Assembly (NCBI GenBank): GCA_029465975.1 | Contig: CM055730.1 | Location: 9,983,800 to 10,047,799 of the forward strand | Reading direction: 5' to 3' | DNA from: Dallia pectoralis | Taxonomy: Eukaryota; Chordata; Actinopteri; Esociformes; Umbridae | Length of the DNA: 64,000 bases | In this document: piece by piece, positions 14,801 to 26,600 of the stretch | How the letters are laid out: each line of letters starts with the position of its first letter | How positions within the stretch are numbered: the stretch's first letter is position 1 | The notes under the pieces: model-generated | Told to the model about the DNA's origin: nothing | The model's input: the letters and a program-made list of their open reading frames with translations, nothing else | Databases searched by the model: none | Translations under genes and position numbers: made by a program

Positions 14801-16772
14801 AGATATAGACACTGTAGATATAGACCTAGATAAACACAGTCGGTCAATTGCTTTGGGAAAACGTGGTGTCTCTGCTGCAGGTATTTCAGCTGCAACAGGA
14901 GAAGAAGAAGCTCCAGGAGGACTACTCCTCTCTGCTGCAGGACAGGGAGGTGCTGGAGAAAAGGTGCGCCTCCATACAGAAAGAACAGACCCAGCTGGGA
15001 CCACGCCTTGAGGAGGTCAAATGGGAGGTGAGGAGTTACATCAGATTCAGAAATGACTTTACAGAACAGTTCACTGGGCATAACAAGGACATAGAGTGAG
15101 CAACAATTACTATTTGTTTATTTATCATAATTCCCCTTTACTGAAACACGGTCAGGCAAAATTACACATTCTATTTGCAAAATGCACCACAATAATAAAT
15201 ATACGACACAAAGTCATCACACATTTAATGATTACACATTGGCACAATAAATAATAACTATAGTAATATACCAAACTGTGTAATGTATTGACGCTATAAT
15301 TACAGTGTACTAAAAAATTACTAATTGTTGAATCAACAATATTCAATATTCAAATAAGTTTTGTACAGGTGGAGAAGAGATTCACAGTTTGTATCTGTAA
15401 ACAAAATCTATAGAATTGTCTCACCTGAGGTTTGCATCTTTTGTGGAGATTTGTGTTTACACTTTTGCCAAAAAAAAACAATACTGCTGTGATCAAGAAG
15501 TTATTATAAAAGTTAACTGAACCCCAATTTTATTGAAAGTATCTTATACATCTTGAACAATTGTACAGGCCAAGGGTTGGTCTATGCAATCAATATTCAA
15601 TGTCTCAATATACACTCAATATTCACAAAATATAATCTCTGTTTGCTCTCCTCGCGCCCAAGGTTTGTCAGAAGTCAGGTGAGATCTCTCTCTTGAAACA
15701 GCAACTGAAGGAACTTCAGTCCGAGCTGAGCCAGAAGGGTGGCGAGTTGGTGGTTCTGAAATCCCAGCTGAGGGAGGCCAGGACTGATCTCCAGAACAGC
15801 CTGGCTAAAGGCCAGGAGGCTGGTTCCGCCATGCGAACACGCTCCCTGGAGCTGGAGGTCTGTGAGAACGAGCTGCAGCGAAGGAAAAGCGAAGCTGAGC
15901 TGCTCCGCGAGAAAGTTCGACGTTTGGAGGAAGACTCTGCCCGGCTCCAAGAGGCTCTGGCCAGTCATGCAGGAGGTTATCTTTCTGGAGGTCAACCACA
16001 AGCCAATAAGAGCCAGTGTATGAGCCTGCCCCTCCCCCAGGGGCGTGGCGGTGGACGAGGGGTGCCCAGCCCGTCTATGGGGTACCGGGAGGTGGAGGAG
16101 AGCAGGCTGGGGTGGGGAGGGGAGAGTGACGAGGTCAAGGCTCAGAGACAGAGTGTTGAAGCAGTGCTGGGACTCAGACAACAGGTGGGCTCCACATCTA
16201 ACTGTGTTAATATGTCTTTCTGTTACATATACCTGTGATCTATTGATCTATCATTAAGTTAACCGACCAATCAATTACTCAGGTGGAAAGGTTGAAGGCG
16301 GAGCTGATGTATGAGAGGAGGAGCAGTGAGGAGCAGTTGGGAGGCTTTGAGGAGGAGAGGAGAATCTGGCAAGAGGAGAAGGAAAAGGTAAGGAAACGTT
16401 GGATTCTTCTCGTATCATCTTGTGAATATTATTAATAAATATTTAAGCAAAGTTTTGATGCTCAAAGTATTTTTTTTTGGCACTATGTCAGTCTTTAATT
16501 TGATATCTAACTGAATTCATTTGAAGCGTCTTTAGACGTTACAGTATTTAAATGGTTTTCTATGATTAAACATCATTCTTCTCACCCAGGTGATCCATTA
16601 CCAAAAACAACTGCAGCAGAACTACATCCACATGTACCGGAGAAACCAAGATCTGGATCGGGTGATGAGAAAACTCAGCTTAGAGCTGGAGAACAGAGAC
16701 GCAGAGGAATATGATGTCCATAGCGGCTGCAATGACATCCACTTTGAGGAGATCACTGCTACTGAGATCTAG
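11856..16772 (+). CDS. lzts2: Leucine zipper putative tumor suppressor 2 (Lzts2)
   Basis: Eight coding exons join without a frame break: 11856-12058, 12166-12556, 12967-13674, 13959-14081, 14881-15027, 15663-16184, 16283-16387 and 16590-16772, giving 793 residues (human LZTS2 about 669). The start MAMIQTLP resembles human MAIVQTLP and follows an acceptor at 11815-11816. Family hallmarks are GPPPKLIPVSGKLEKNMEKI then LIRPTAFKP (about 180-210), SDSGRNSLSSLP, HSDSGRSSSSKSTGSL, a long coiled coil (about 410-780, the Fez1 region) including the KWEVCQKSGEISLLKQQLK segment, and the invariant end EEITATEI. The N-terminal half is Ser/Gly-rich and longer than in mammals. From family knowledge, LZTS2 binds katanin p80, restrains microtubule severing in cytokinesis, and promotes nuclear export of beta-catenin. 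A 19-bp tandem array fills the intron after exon 4. Which teleost paralogue (a or b) it is cannot be told here. Confidence 0.95.
13783..13903. repeat. Short tandem duplication in lzts2 intron
   Basis: Two to three imperfect copies of a unit of about 50 bp sharing ACTGACTTAGCTAAA, with ACATGGCATGT at the head of two copies. It lies between exons 3 and 4 of lzts2. Confidence 0.85.
14100..14836. repeat. Minisatellite, 19-bp unit, in lzts2 intron
   Basis: About 38 copies of a 19-bp unit (TGCAGATACAGGCACATAC, with GGCAC/GACAC variants). Toward the 3' end it degrades into TGTTGATATAGACAC and TGTAGATATAGACAC forms. It begins about 20 bases after the exon 4 donor (14082). The period of 19 gives open frames in all three registers on both strands (up to about 317 codons on the minus strand), which are not genes. 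Confidence 0.95.
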
Positions 16773-17052
16773 AAAGACCACACAGGGGTGTGCTCTAACC
16801 ACCGAGACATTAAGAAACCCATCTTCTCAGATTTGACCAGCTGGTATCTATTATTTTCACACTTGAAAGAAAGTTTATGTTGTATTTCAAGAATATTAAG
16901 TGTACACTCTCCCTCACGTTTTCTGTGCACAGACTTTCATAGCAGAGACACATTTTCAGAGTCATTGCTGGTTCACCTGACAGAGGAAAGCTCAAGGATG
17001 TTATAGCTGAAACAGTGGTTCGGTTTATGCTGTAGCAGTACATTGCTACAGC

Positions 17053-17058
17053 AATAAA
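17053..17058 (+). terminator. Candidate poly(A) signal of lzts2
   Basis: First AATAAA on the plus strand after the lzts2 stop, about 280 bases downstream. Followed within about 40 bases by a TG-rich stretch (CTGCTGGTATTGCCTGCTGG). Later signals could be used instead. Confidence 0.5.
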
Positions 17059-18281
17059 CAAACTCAATTAGCTGCTGGTATTGCCTGCTGGTATTGGCTG
17101 CTGGTACTGTTAGGCAGATGCCTTAGATGTGTGAGTTGCAGTGCTGTGATCTCTGAGGTCGCAGAACTATGTATCAGTGAGGTCAGGGGTCGTAAAACAG
17201 TGATGTCAGGGTATGGTATTGTATTGTTGTGGTCCGGGGCCATATCACAGTGAATTCATGGCTGTGTGTCAGTGAGTATATGGTGGTATACACATTGCCC
17301 ATTGGTGGCACATTGCCCAGTGGTGGAGTATTCACAGTGCTGGTCCTTGTGACCAACAACATCATTGTAGAACTGCACTATTGCCTCCCATCCGCTCAGT
17401 GTCACACTCTGGATTGTGAATACTCATTTTAAAAGAACCCCCCCCCCTAACCCACGTAATCAGATAATCCAAAGAACACTTCAAAGTCTTCCACTCTAAT
17501 CTGGACTGTGAGGCTGAATCACTGACATGTAGATAATGCGGATGGCATGATTGTATGTTTCCCGTTGTCTGAGCGATGCACAACTGTCCAGGTAATATTA
17601 GGGTTTGTGCTGGACAGTGCATGATATATTAGCATTCAACAGACAGGGTCATTATGGAACTGTTCGTACTCTTGAGAATTGAAAACCTCTGGACACCATT
17701 TAAGCCGCCAATAGAAACCATACAAGTGCTAGACTGTAATAGCATTTCTATGCCGGGAACCATCAATCAAGACGGAAGTCTGCAGTTGTGCTAAACGAGT
17801 GGTTTTACATGTTAATGAGTAGAACTGAGTCCATACAGAGGCATTTATAGGAAGAATGGAATCAATATGAACTGTGATGATGATGTATATTTTTATAGCA
17901 CCTGAATATATTTTGCGGTAGCAGCACCAGTACCATTGTGGTTATAATATCCAAAGTATAATAGGTAGTTGTGTATATCTTTTACGGCATTAGGCATCGT
18001 AAAGAGACGATCAATCACCATTGAACGGGGTCTGAAAGAGAGGAGTGTGTATTAAAAAACATCTACTTTACATCGTCTCGAACAAAAGTCCACAGTTTTT
18101 TTTTGGTGACCAAGATTAAACACTCCTAGAGCATTATGGGAGATATTGTGTTTCTATTGGTCAACACCTGAATGGTTGTGCTGGTTCAATGTGATTGATT
18201 TTCCATTTGGCTTGTCATTATCATCAATTCTATCGCACAATATCATTTCATTATATTGTGCGTCTGTTGTCTTCAGACTTC

Positions 18282-18377
18282 ATTAGTAACATACGAAGCA
18301 TTAACATACAAAGTATTAACATACAAAGCATTAACATACGAAGCATTAACATACAAAGCACTAACATACAAAGCATA
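18282..18377. repeat. 15-bp tandem repeat
   Basis: About six copies of CATTAACATACAAAG with single-base variants (CGAAG, ACTAAC). Confidence 0.9.
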
Positions 18378-18454
18378 ACCCAAATAATATCTCATATGTC
18401 TTCATTTCACTAAAGGTTTGAGTCTTCAGGGTAATATCCATACGAATGTGTGCC

Positions 18455-19690
18455 CATCCTCTATCACCTGGCACCAGCTGGTTACAGTCAGTATCTCTAT
18501 CACCTGGTACCAGCTGGTAACAGTCAGTATCTATATCACCTGGCACCAGCTGGTTACAGTCAGTATCTATATCACCTGGTACCAGCTGGTTACAGTCAGT
18601 ATCTCTATCACCTGGCACCAGCTGGTTACAGTCAGTATCCCTATCACCTGGTACCAGCTGGTAACAGTCAGTATCTCTATCACCTGGTACCAGCTGGTTA
18701 CAGTCAGTATCTATATCACCTGGCACCAGCTGGTTACAGTCAGTATCTCTATCACCTGGTGCCATCTGGTAACAGTCAGTATCTATATCACCTGGCACCA
18801 GCTGGTTACAGTCAGTATCTCTATCACCTGGCACCAGCTGGTTACAGTCAGTATCTCTATCACCTGGTACCAGCTGGTAACAGTCAGTATCTATATCACC
18901 TGGTATCAGCTGGTTACAGTCAGTATCTATATCACCTGGTACCAGCTGGTTACAGTCAGTATCTATATCACCTGGTACCAGCTGGTAACAGTCAGTATCT
19001 CTATCACCTGGTACCAGCTGGTTACAGTCAGTATCTATATCACCTGGTACCAGCTGGTTACAGTCAGTATCTATATCACCTGGTACCATCTGGTAACAGT
19101 CAGTATCTATATCACCTGGCACCAGCTGGTTACAGTCAGTATCTCTATCACCTGGTACAATCTGGTAACAGTCAGTATCTCTATCACCTGGTACCAGCTG
19201 GTAACAGTCAGTATCTATATCACCTGGCACCAGCTGGTTACAGTCAGTATCTCTATCACCTGGTACAATCTGGTAACAGTCAGTATCTCTATCACCTGGC
19301 ACCAGCTGGTTACAGTCAGTATCTCTATCATCTGGTACCAGCTGGTAACAGTCAGTATCTATATCACTTGGTACCAGCTGGTAACAGTCAGTATCTCTAT
19401 CACCTGGTACCAGCTGGTAACAGTCAGTATCTCTATCACCTGGTACAATCTGGTAACAGTCAGTATCTCTATCACCTGGTACCAGCTGGTAACAGTCAGT
19501 ATCTATATCACCTGGTACCAGCTGGTAACAGTCAGTATCTGTATCACCTGGTACCAGCTGGTTACAGTCAGTATCTATATCACCTGGCACCAGCTGGTTA
19601 CAGTCAGTATCTCTATCACCTGGCACCGGCTGGTAAGTCAGTATCTCTATCACCTGGTACCAGCTGGTAACAGTCCATATCCTCACATAC
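18455..19690. repeat. Minisatellite, 36-bp unit
   Basis: About 34 copies of a 36-bp unit, CAGTATCTATATCACCTGGT + ACCAGCTGGTTACAGT. The unit contains the near-palindrome TACCAGCTGGTA. Since 36 is a multiple of three, frames of about 400-440 codons stay open on both strands, with a 12-residue period. These are by-products of the array: there is no family resemblance and two plus-strand registers are equally open. Confidence 0.96.
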
Positions 19691-21437
19691 TGATGCTAAA
19701 CTGATTACGGTAATATTAATCGATTCATATTAACCAATTAATATTATCGATTATCATGAGGGAAGGAAGCCTAAAGGAGTAAATTTACTACATGTTCACA
19801 TTTCCGTCAGGTATCACAATGTCCATATCAATCAGATTGTGAGGTAAATTGTTCTAGCAAAGCATGTAAACATTTTAATCAACTTTTTATATTGACATGA
19901 GTATTATTATTGTAATATGGGATAGATGGTAATGTACCCGCCAACACTGTATTTCCGTCCTATCCTCTGTCACAGGTTGGATGTAGCATTGCATTACATA
20001 TTGCCAGGTAGAGTAGTAGTACAAGACAAGTAGCCCAGGTAGTGAACTGAAAAGGACTCCCTCTGTGAAAGCACAGTGCAATCCGGGTTCTCCACATCTC
20101 GCATTGCTTTATAACCCATTGATAACAATGTTCTGTGTAAAAAACAGTAAATGAGATACATAGAGCAATATATGTCTTTCACTCATACAAAACTATATAT
20201 TTGAAATGTAGTCACGGCAATTAGACCAAAGCAATGTTACACATTTTTGTTGTGTTTGTCATGTCACTTTCTTTCTGTAGTGCGCAAAAAATATTTAGTC
20301 ATATTTCATGTTTCCAGTGTTCTGTTTCTTTATTAATCCATTGTTGTTTGTGGTCATTCATGTATATTTTCATGCTGTAAATGTCTTGTATAAAATTACT
20401 TTATTTTTAATTAAAGACACAAAATGTCACAATGAAGAAATGGTTGTTGAAATGAAAGCATACGAGCTCTCTGAAATGGAGGGTCTGGTTATGTCATGAC
20501 ATGGGAATGTGGGACCTACTGGTCCTCAAACAAGGGAAAGGCAACATGGAAGCAAATCCTGGAATGGCCTATTCAGGATTGACAACTGAGGCTCTGCTTG
20601 TGTCCGACTCTAACAAATTACCGTTATATATTTTTATTGCGCAAAACAAATTGCTTTAACAACTTACAATACTGACACTACATAATCCAGAGATATGGGG
20701 TGAATAAAAATATTTATTATGATGAGTCCATTTTTTTATGGCTGGAGGAAGCCATTAATATGAATATCACGTGTATTACAGAATCATACTAGCATTTATC
20801 TTTGCAGTGGTGTATAGGACCAGCCAGATGTTTACATACAGTAAGTATTCAGGATCTATTTTACCACATTATGTTGTGTTATTGACGTAATGTATAAGTG
20901 ATTACATTAATTAATAATAAATAACAAAATACTTTATAAAGAAACTGGTCTGAAACCATCCCTCCAACTGTCCCTCTATCTGCCCCTCTATCTGCCCTGT
21001 CTTCCTGTGCCAGCCATACTCTCGCTGTAACTAACCTACATGGTTAAAGGGATACTCTCTCCCATCTCTCTTCCATTCATTTCCAGCCCCTGTGCCCTTT
21101 TCTGCAAGTCTCGCTCCCCCGCCAGTCCACGTTCAAGCCATACCAGTTGCCCTCAGATGTTCTCATATAACTCCTCCACATGTCTGTACAGGCTCAGTCC
21201 ACAAGCCAGTGTAATCAGGCCTTTAAAGTGATGACTTGCCCAGGAATTACAGAATGTATTGGCCAGAAGAAACATTGTTTTAAATTTCTACTAATCCCCT
21301 AGACTATCACTAAACCACAGCTATGACTTTTGACATAATACAGGGGCTTAATCTGGAATAGAAATCTCATAACACTGGACACAGTAATCTCTCTCTGGCA
21401 GGACCCCTGTGGACTGAAATTCTCCCAGGAAGTGGCT

Positions 21438-21440
<3 letters not shown>

Positions 21441-21486
<46 letters not shown>
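21441..21486. repeat. (TG)n microsatellite
   Basis: About 23 TG units. Confidence 0.95.
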
Positions 21487-21488
<2 letters not shown>

Positions 21489-21871
21489 ATGGGGGCAGGG
21501 TAACCCATGCATGATAGCCTGTGGGCCTGGGATTGCTGTGTGGGTGGAGTCTGTTTGTGAAGTTTTCAGTTCCCTCTTTTCTTAAAATAAAGTTAGTTGA
21601 TATAAAAAGCCAACTAACAATCCTTAGAATGCTTGTGATGTTTTTATCCGGCAATAAAAGTTCATATAAAAAATGAGACTAGGTATTTAGGTTTTTCTTT
21701 ATACATAAAAAGCAAATAGTGTTCATAAAGTATTGGTAAATAGTATTCCTGTTTGTACAATTTAAGGGCAGTGTTGTCATAGATGGCCACTGCAGCAACA
21801 AAATAATTTAATGCATAATATAAAGTTAACAATTTTAGTTTTTGCAGTATGTTACTGTTTGCAATGGAAAC

Positions 21872-22010
21872 AAGGTCATCGGACAGTGCCAATGGTATCC
21901 TTCTCTTGTCCTAAAGGAGAAGCAAGCTCATTGGACAGTGTCAGAGGTATCCTCCTCTTCTCCTAAAGAAGCAAGCTCATTGGACAGTGCCAGAGGTATT
22001 CTCATCTCCT
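21872..22010. repeat. Triplicated segment of about 50 bp
   Basis: Three tandem copies containing AAGCTCATTGGACAGTG, AGAGGTATC and CTTCTCCTAAAG, probably within the pdzd7 3' UTR or just beyond it. Confidence 0.85.
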
Positions 22011-22194
22011 TGGAACATAGACTCATTCCTTCAATCGCAGTCCAGTTGCAGTCAGAATAATCCTTCTCCTCTGCAGTTTCACACACAGGCAACTAAAAAC
22101 ACCAGCATTTCATTTCCAACCTGAAAGTAGGTGGATGACTGAGCCTTAGGGCCTTTAGTTCTGTAGAAGCGTGTCTGACAGGAAGCTGAGGTTG

Positions 22195-23526
22195 TTAGGG
22201 TCCTTTGGGGACCTTGACGACAAACACCATGGGTTCTTTGGCCTTGTTGCTGAATGCCCGGCGAATTACATCCACCGCATGCAGATGGGTCACACGCTGA
22301 AGAGACTCGCCGTCCACTGACACCAGTTCATAACCCGCCTGGAGACAACACACACACACATTATTGTTTATATCCCAGCGGATTAATTACTCTCTCTCGC
22401 TGTTTTTCATTCCTTCTATTTGTATCTCTCCGTTGCTTTCTCATTATCTATACTCTTCATCTATATATTTCCCTCACAAACATATGCTCAAGGTTGACCC
22501 TTAAAATAAGGTTTTGTTGAAAACACACACACACACACACACACAGTACTGCTGAGTTGTACTACCCTGAGGAGAGGGACTTCCTGTGATGTCATCAGCA
22601 GCACACAATACGGATGCACCTGGCTGATTCAAAACAACTGTGCTGCAGGGCCACACCCACTGACCAGGCCAGAGGTATGGAGTAACACATGGTCACTATC
22701 AATGGAACCAAACCTGGAATGGAGTCATCACAGTGTGCACCACATATAGAACCTATGAATTATTATTAAATTAATTTAAAGAAATACGTGTCCCCAACCC
22801 CCGTCCCCTGACCCCGCTTGCCTTCTGTGACGCCAGCAGCAAAAGATTTACATCCATTTAACTAAAGAGCAGATTACTGAATTATTCAAACACTAAAGTA
22901 ATTTAGATTATTAGCTGAAATCTCATTCATCCTCTTCGCTTAACATTTATGGGCATTTCTTATTGACATGCCTTATTAGGTACATCCAATGAGAATTTAA
23001 GCCCTAAACATTATAATGTGTTTTAATTTCACAGATAACATAACAATAGTGTGGTCATTTTATATTGCAAATCAATGTGGGTGGATTATTCAGCTATAGA
23101 CATTGTTCTTCATTACTAAATAGGGTGCTATTGGATCAATATCAATATTGGATCAATATCTAGACTCCAGACCACATGGCTGGAAAGGAAACCAAGATGC
23201 ATTAATCCTGTAGTTTCCAATGGTCCATTGAGTACAGAGTAGAGATGGAAGAATAAATGGAAAATAATCGCCATCGGCCCTACTGACCACTTATGACATT
23301 CTAGACAACTTCGCTAACGTCATTTATCACAATAAAACAGAAACCTACTGCACAGATGTTGGAAATATGTTTCCTAATTATGGGAAAGAGTAACACAAGA
23401 AGACTTTGGAGAGAACGCAGAGCTAAGCGACTGACTAGCAAACACAACGAGAAGTAGAGCAAGGCTTATAGCGCAGTTGTACACGTACCTGATCCACACA
23501 ACAGATGCCATGGAACAGAAGCAAGC

Positions 23527-23619
<93 letters not shown>

Positions 23620-26600
23620 AGACACAGACAGACACAGACACAGACAGACACAGACACAGACACAGACAGACAGACATACAGACAGACAGAGAGACAGAGA
23701 GACAGAGAGACAGACAGAGAGAGAGAGAGAGAAAATGGGCACTCATCTGACAGGAACAAGCAGGCAGGATGTTTGGACAGTGTGCAGGCTGGCAGTGGAA
23801 TCCTGTTCTAAGTGTTTGGGAGATAGCCCTCAGATATACCCTATCAGCCTGTTAGGTGTGAGGCTGAGTTATGGAACAGCAGTCAGGGACTGACAACGTG
23901 TCCGGGTACAAACTGCGTCTGGAGCTTTATCTCTCCACCAATACCTTCTTTACTTTCTCTTCATCTCTCGCCAATCTCTTTCTCCCTCCATGCCTTTGTG
24001 CGAGGGTGTGTGTGTGTGTGTATGTGTGCACATAGGCATGCATGAAGTAGACTTGGATGGAAAGTGTTTTTGGAGACATGCACCTCTGCTCCCACTTTAA
24101 CTCAGAGAAGCGACATATAATGAGAGGCTGCCAATTAGACAAAAGCCTGCACAGACATAGATGCAGGCGCACGAGTATACTTACACAGACACACACACAC
24201 TGACACAGGATAACAAACTCACAAACATACACACACACACACACACACACACGCACGCACACACAGTAGCCAACCTATTCATCTAGCTGTAGTAAAAAAA
24301 AAAGCTTTGATATAACAAACAGAACCTACAGAACCTCACCTTCAGGACATCACTGGTAGAGGCAGCTCCTCCTGGAAAGATCTTCTCTATTTTAATCATT
24401 GGCTGGACCTTTGATTCCATCCCTCCTGAGATACTAATGCCTGTAGAGCAGAGAAGGAGAATGTATCCAAGGATCAGTGTGGATGAAGGCTTTTCATCAG
24501 GCCAATGAATTATTTTAATCTGTACTATTCAAATGTTAACCCAGCACTGCTCAGAGTCTGGTTCCTCTCTAGGTTTCTTCTTTAGTTTTGACCCAATTAG
24601 GGAGTTTTTCCTAGCCACTTTACTGTTGCTAGCTCTTTGAGGTTTCAGACTGGGTCTTTCTGACAATGAATGATATAAAAACTTTACATCATTAGTTTTA
24701 TAAAATATATTAGATTGATTGAACTAATTAGCATAGTCTTCAGCCAATGTGTTACTGCTTTGGTTTAATTGAAAGCCTGCATGTTCAGAAATAGGCATCC
24801 AAAGAAACAAGGCATTATTCATTTTCCTGCCAGGCCTATTGTTATTGAAAAACAATAAGCATGTGAGGCATCGCCCTCTACTGGTGGGGCAGACCACTAG
24901 CAGTTTGCATATCAGTAGGAGGCTCCCCGACTACCACTCACCCAGCGACTGTTTTGTCTTGGAGATGTTCACGGCAGTGATGTCATACTTCTGAACCGGG
25001 GCAGGGGATTGGTGCCTGGGATAACCACTCTGTGACCGTCCCGCTGAATGTCCGTTTACATGCTTCCCCCTACCACTTTGCCGCTCCCCTTCCCTGCTCG
25101 CTACGGGGCTCCGGTCCAGCGGAGGGGGCTGAAGCACCTGAGCCAGAGGGGATGGCGTTTTCTGGGGGGGTACATGTACAGTGACCTCTGTGTACTCCTC
25201 TCCTATCCCTCTACGCCTCTCAGAGCTGGCCTCCCATTGGTCCCTCCTGGACCTCCTACCATGCCCGTTCTGGGCACTGGTATCTTCCAACAGCAATGAG
25301 GTGTCATCACTGTACCGGGACATACCATTGTCTCTCCTGTGGGGGGAGTTAGATTGTGATGGGTGGGGACGGACGTTGTGTGGGGACTCGGTGAGGAGCC
25401 AGTTGGGGGGTGAGGGGCTTGGGGAGCGTGAGCGGGGTGTGTGGTAGGTGTATCGGTCCACGGGAACGTCTAGGAGAGGGGCGAAGGCGCGGGATGGGGG
25501 CAGGACACCCCCGTGTACCGCAGACACACGTAGCCTCTCCAGGTCCTCTATCAGCTGACGGTTTCTCTCAGAGTCCTGGACCGGCTGAAGCTGGAAACCA
25601 CCACGGTAGTCTGGTGGGGGGATACACACATTACACACGCAGGTTACACACTCACACACACTCGTACCCAGTGGACTGTAATTGTGGTGCACCAGGCCAG
25701 CCCTGGGTAACCTTCTTGTGTTGTGACGGTGACACTGTGTGAGTCCTGCGTCAGTCAGTATCAGAACACAAATGGAGTCCATTCACTCACCACAGGGTCA
25801 CATCAGCATCCCTATGAGAGGTTATCACTCTGACCTGTCACAATCTCTTCTGAACCCTGACCTTTAGGTGTTAGATGGATTGGGTCATTTACATTTGTGG
25901 TAGCAGCAGAGAATGCAGACGCTCTGAGCCTTTGATTGTTGAATGGAGCTTGAATTTGAGAAGCTTTTAAGCAATGCATGCACACCCACACACACAGACA
26001 CACGCACTGTGACTGTTGAATGGGTTTGGTTTGTGGAAGGCTTCAAGGCGTCTGTGCAGTCAGCCCACACATGTCTGAGGCAAGCTGCTTTCTGGCTTTT
26101 GTGTTTCTCACAGAAATGTAATACAAGCCTTCCTATTGACGTTATGTGACACAGGCCAGTGTATGTGTGTGTGTGTGTGTTAGTCTCCTATGTTCGTTAA
26201 TGATGACAGAAGACATGGTGCAAGTTTTTGCAAGAGTGCCTTGTCTCTATTTACAGAGTGTTATGTAACGACCTAAGAGATATCACTAGTTGAAATCCAA
26301 CCAGAGATGAATCACAGTGTACAGTGGAAACAGCATAAGAGTGGTTTAAATGTAGAGGCTGCAGTCTACATGTACATCAAAACTCACACACACACAGACA
26401 GAAATATAGCCGGGTCAATTTATGTTCTAGTATCAGATGACAGACAAGCTCCATATCAATGAAATACCATAATTGTCGCTGCTTTCCTTACAAATGTATG
26501 TTTAAGCCACATACTCTGCATAGGCTGAATTTAAACAACCTTGTTGAGTTATCATTTTTTACATACTCCATTGCATGTTTTGGTTTCAATGCCAGTTGTT

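Larger units (their letters stand above)
16773..22194. other. lzts2 3' UTR and convergent intergenic region
   Basis: No coding exon is recognised between the lzts2 stop and the pdzd7 stop. The genes converge here. Contents are the presumed lzts2 3' UTR, a 15-bp array, a 36-bp array, a TG tract and a triplicated segment of about 50 bp just before the pdzd7 3' end; the rest is AT-rich unique sequence. Confidence 0.7.

Noticed and set aside
14051..15004. 317-codon minus-strand frame over lzts2
   Set aside because: It consists mostly of the 19-bp repeat read in reverse (CLYLQYV units) and overlaps clear lzts2 exons on the other strand.
18361..19704. CRISPR-like regular array
   Set aside because: Units are directly adjacent with no unique spacers, and the genome is eukaryotic. 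This and the other arrays are minisatellites.
20300..20500. 63-codon plus frame starting MFPVFCFFINPLLF
   Set aside because: Lies in the lzts2-pdzd7 intergenic region, AT-rich, with a hydrophobic composition expected by chance and no supporting context.
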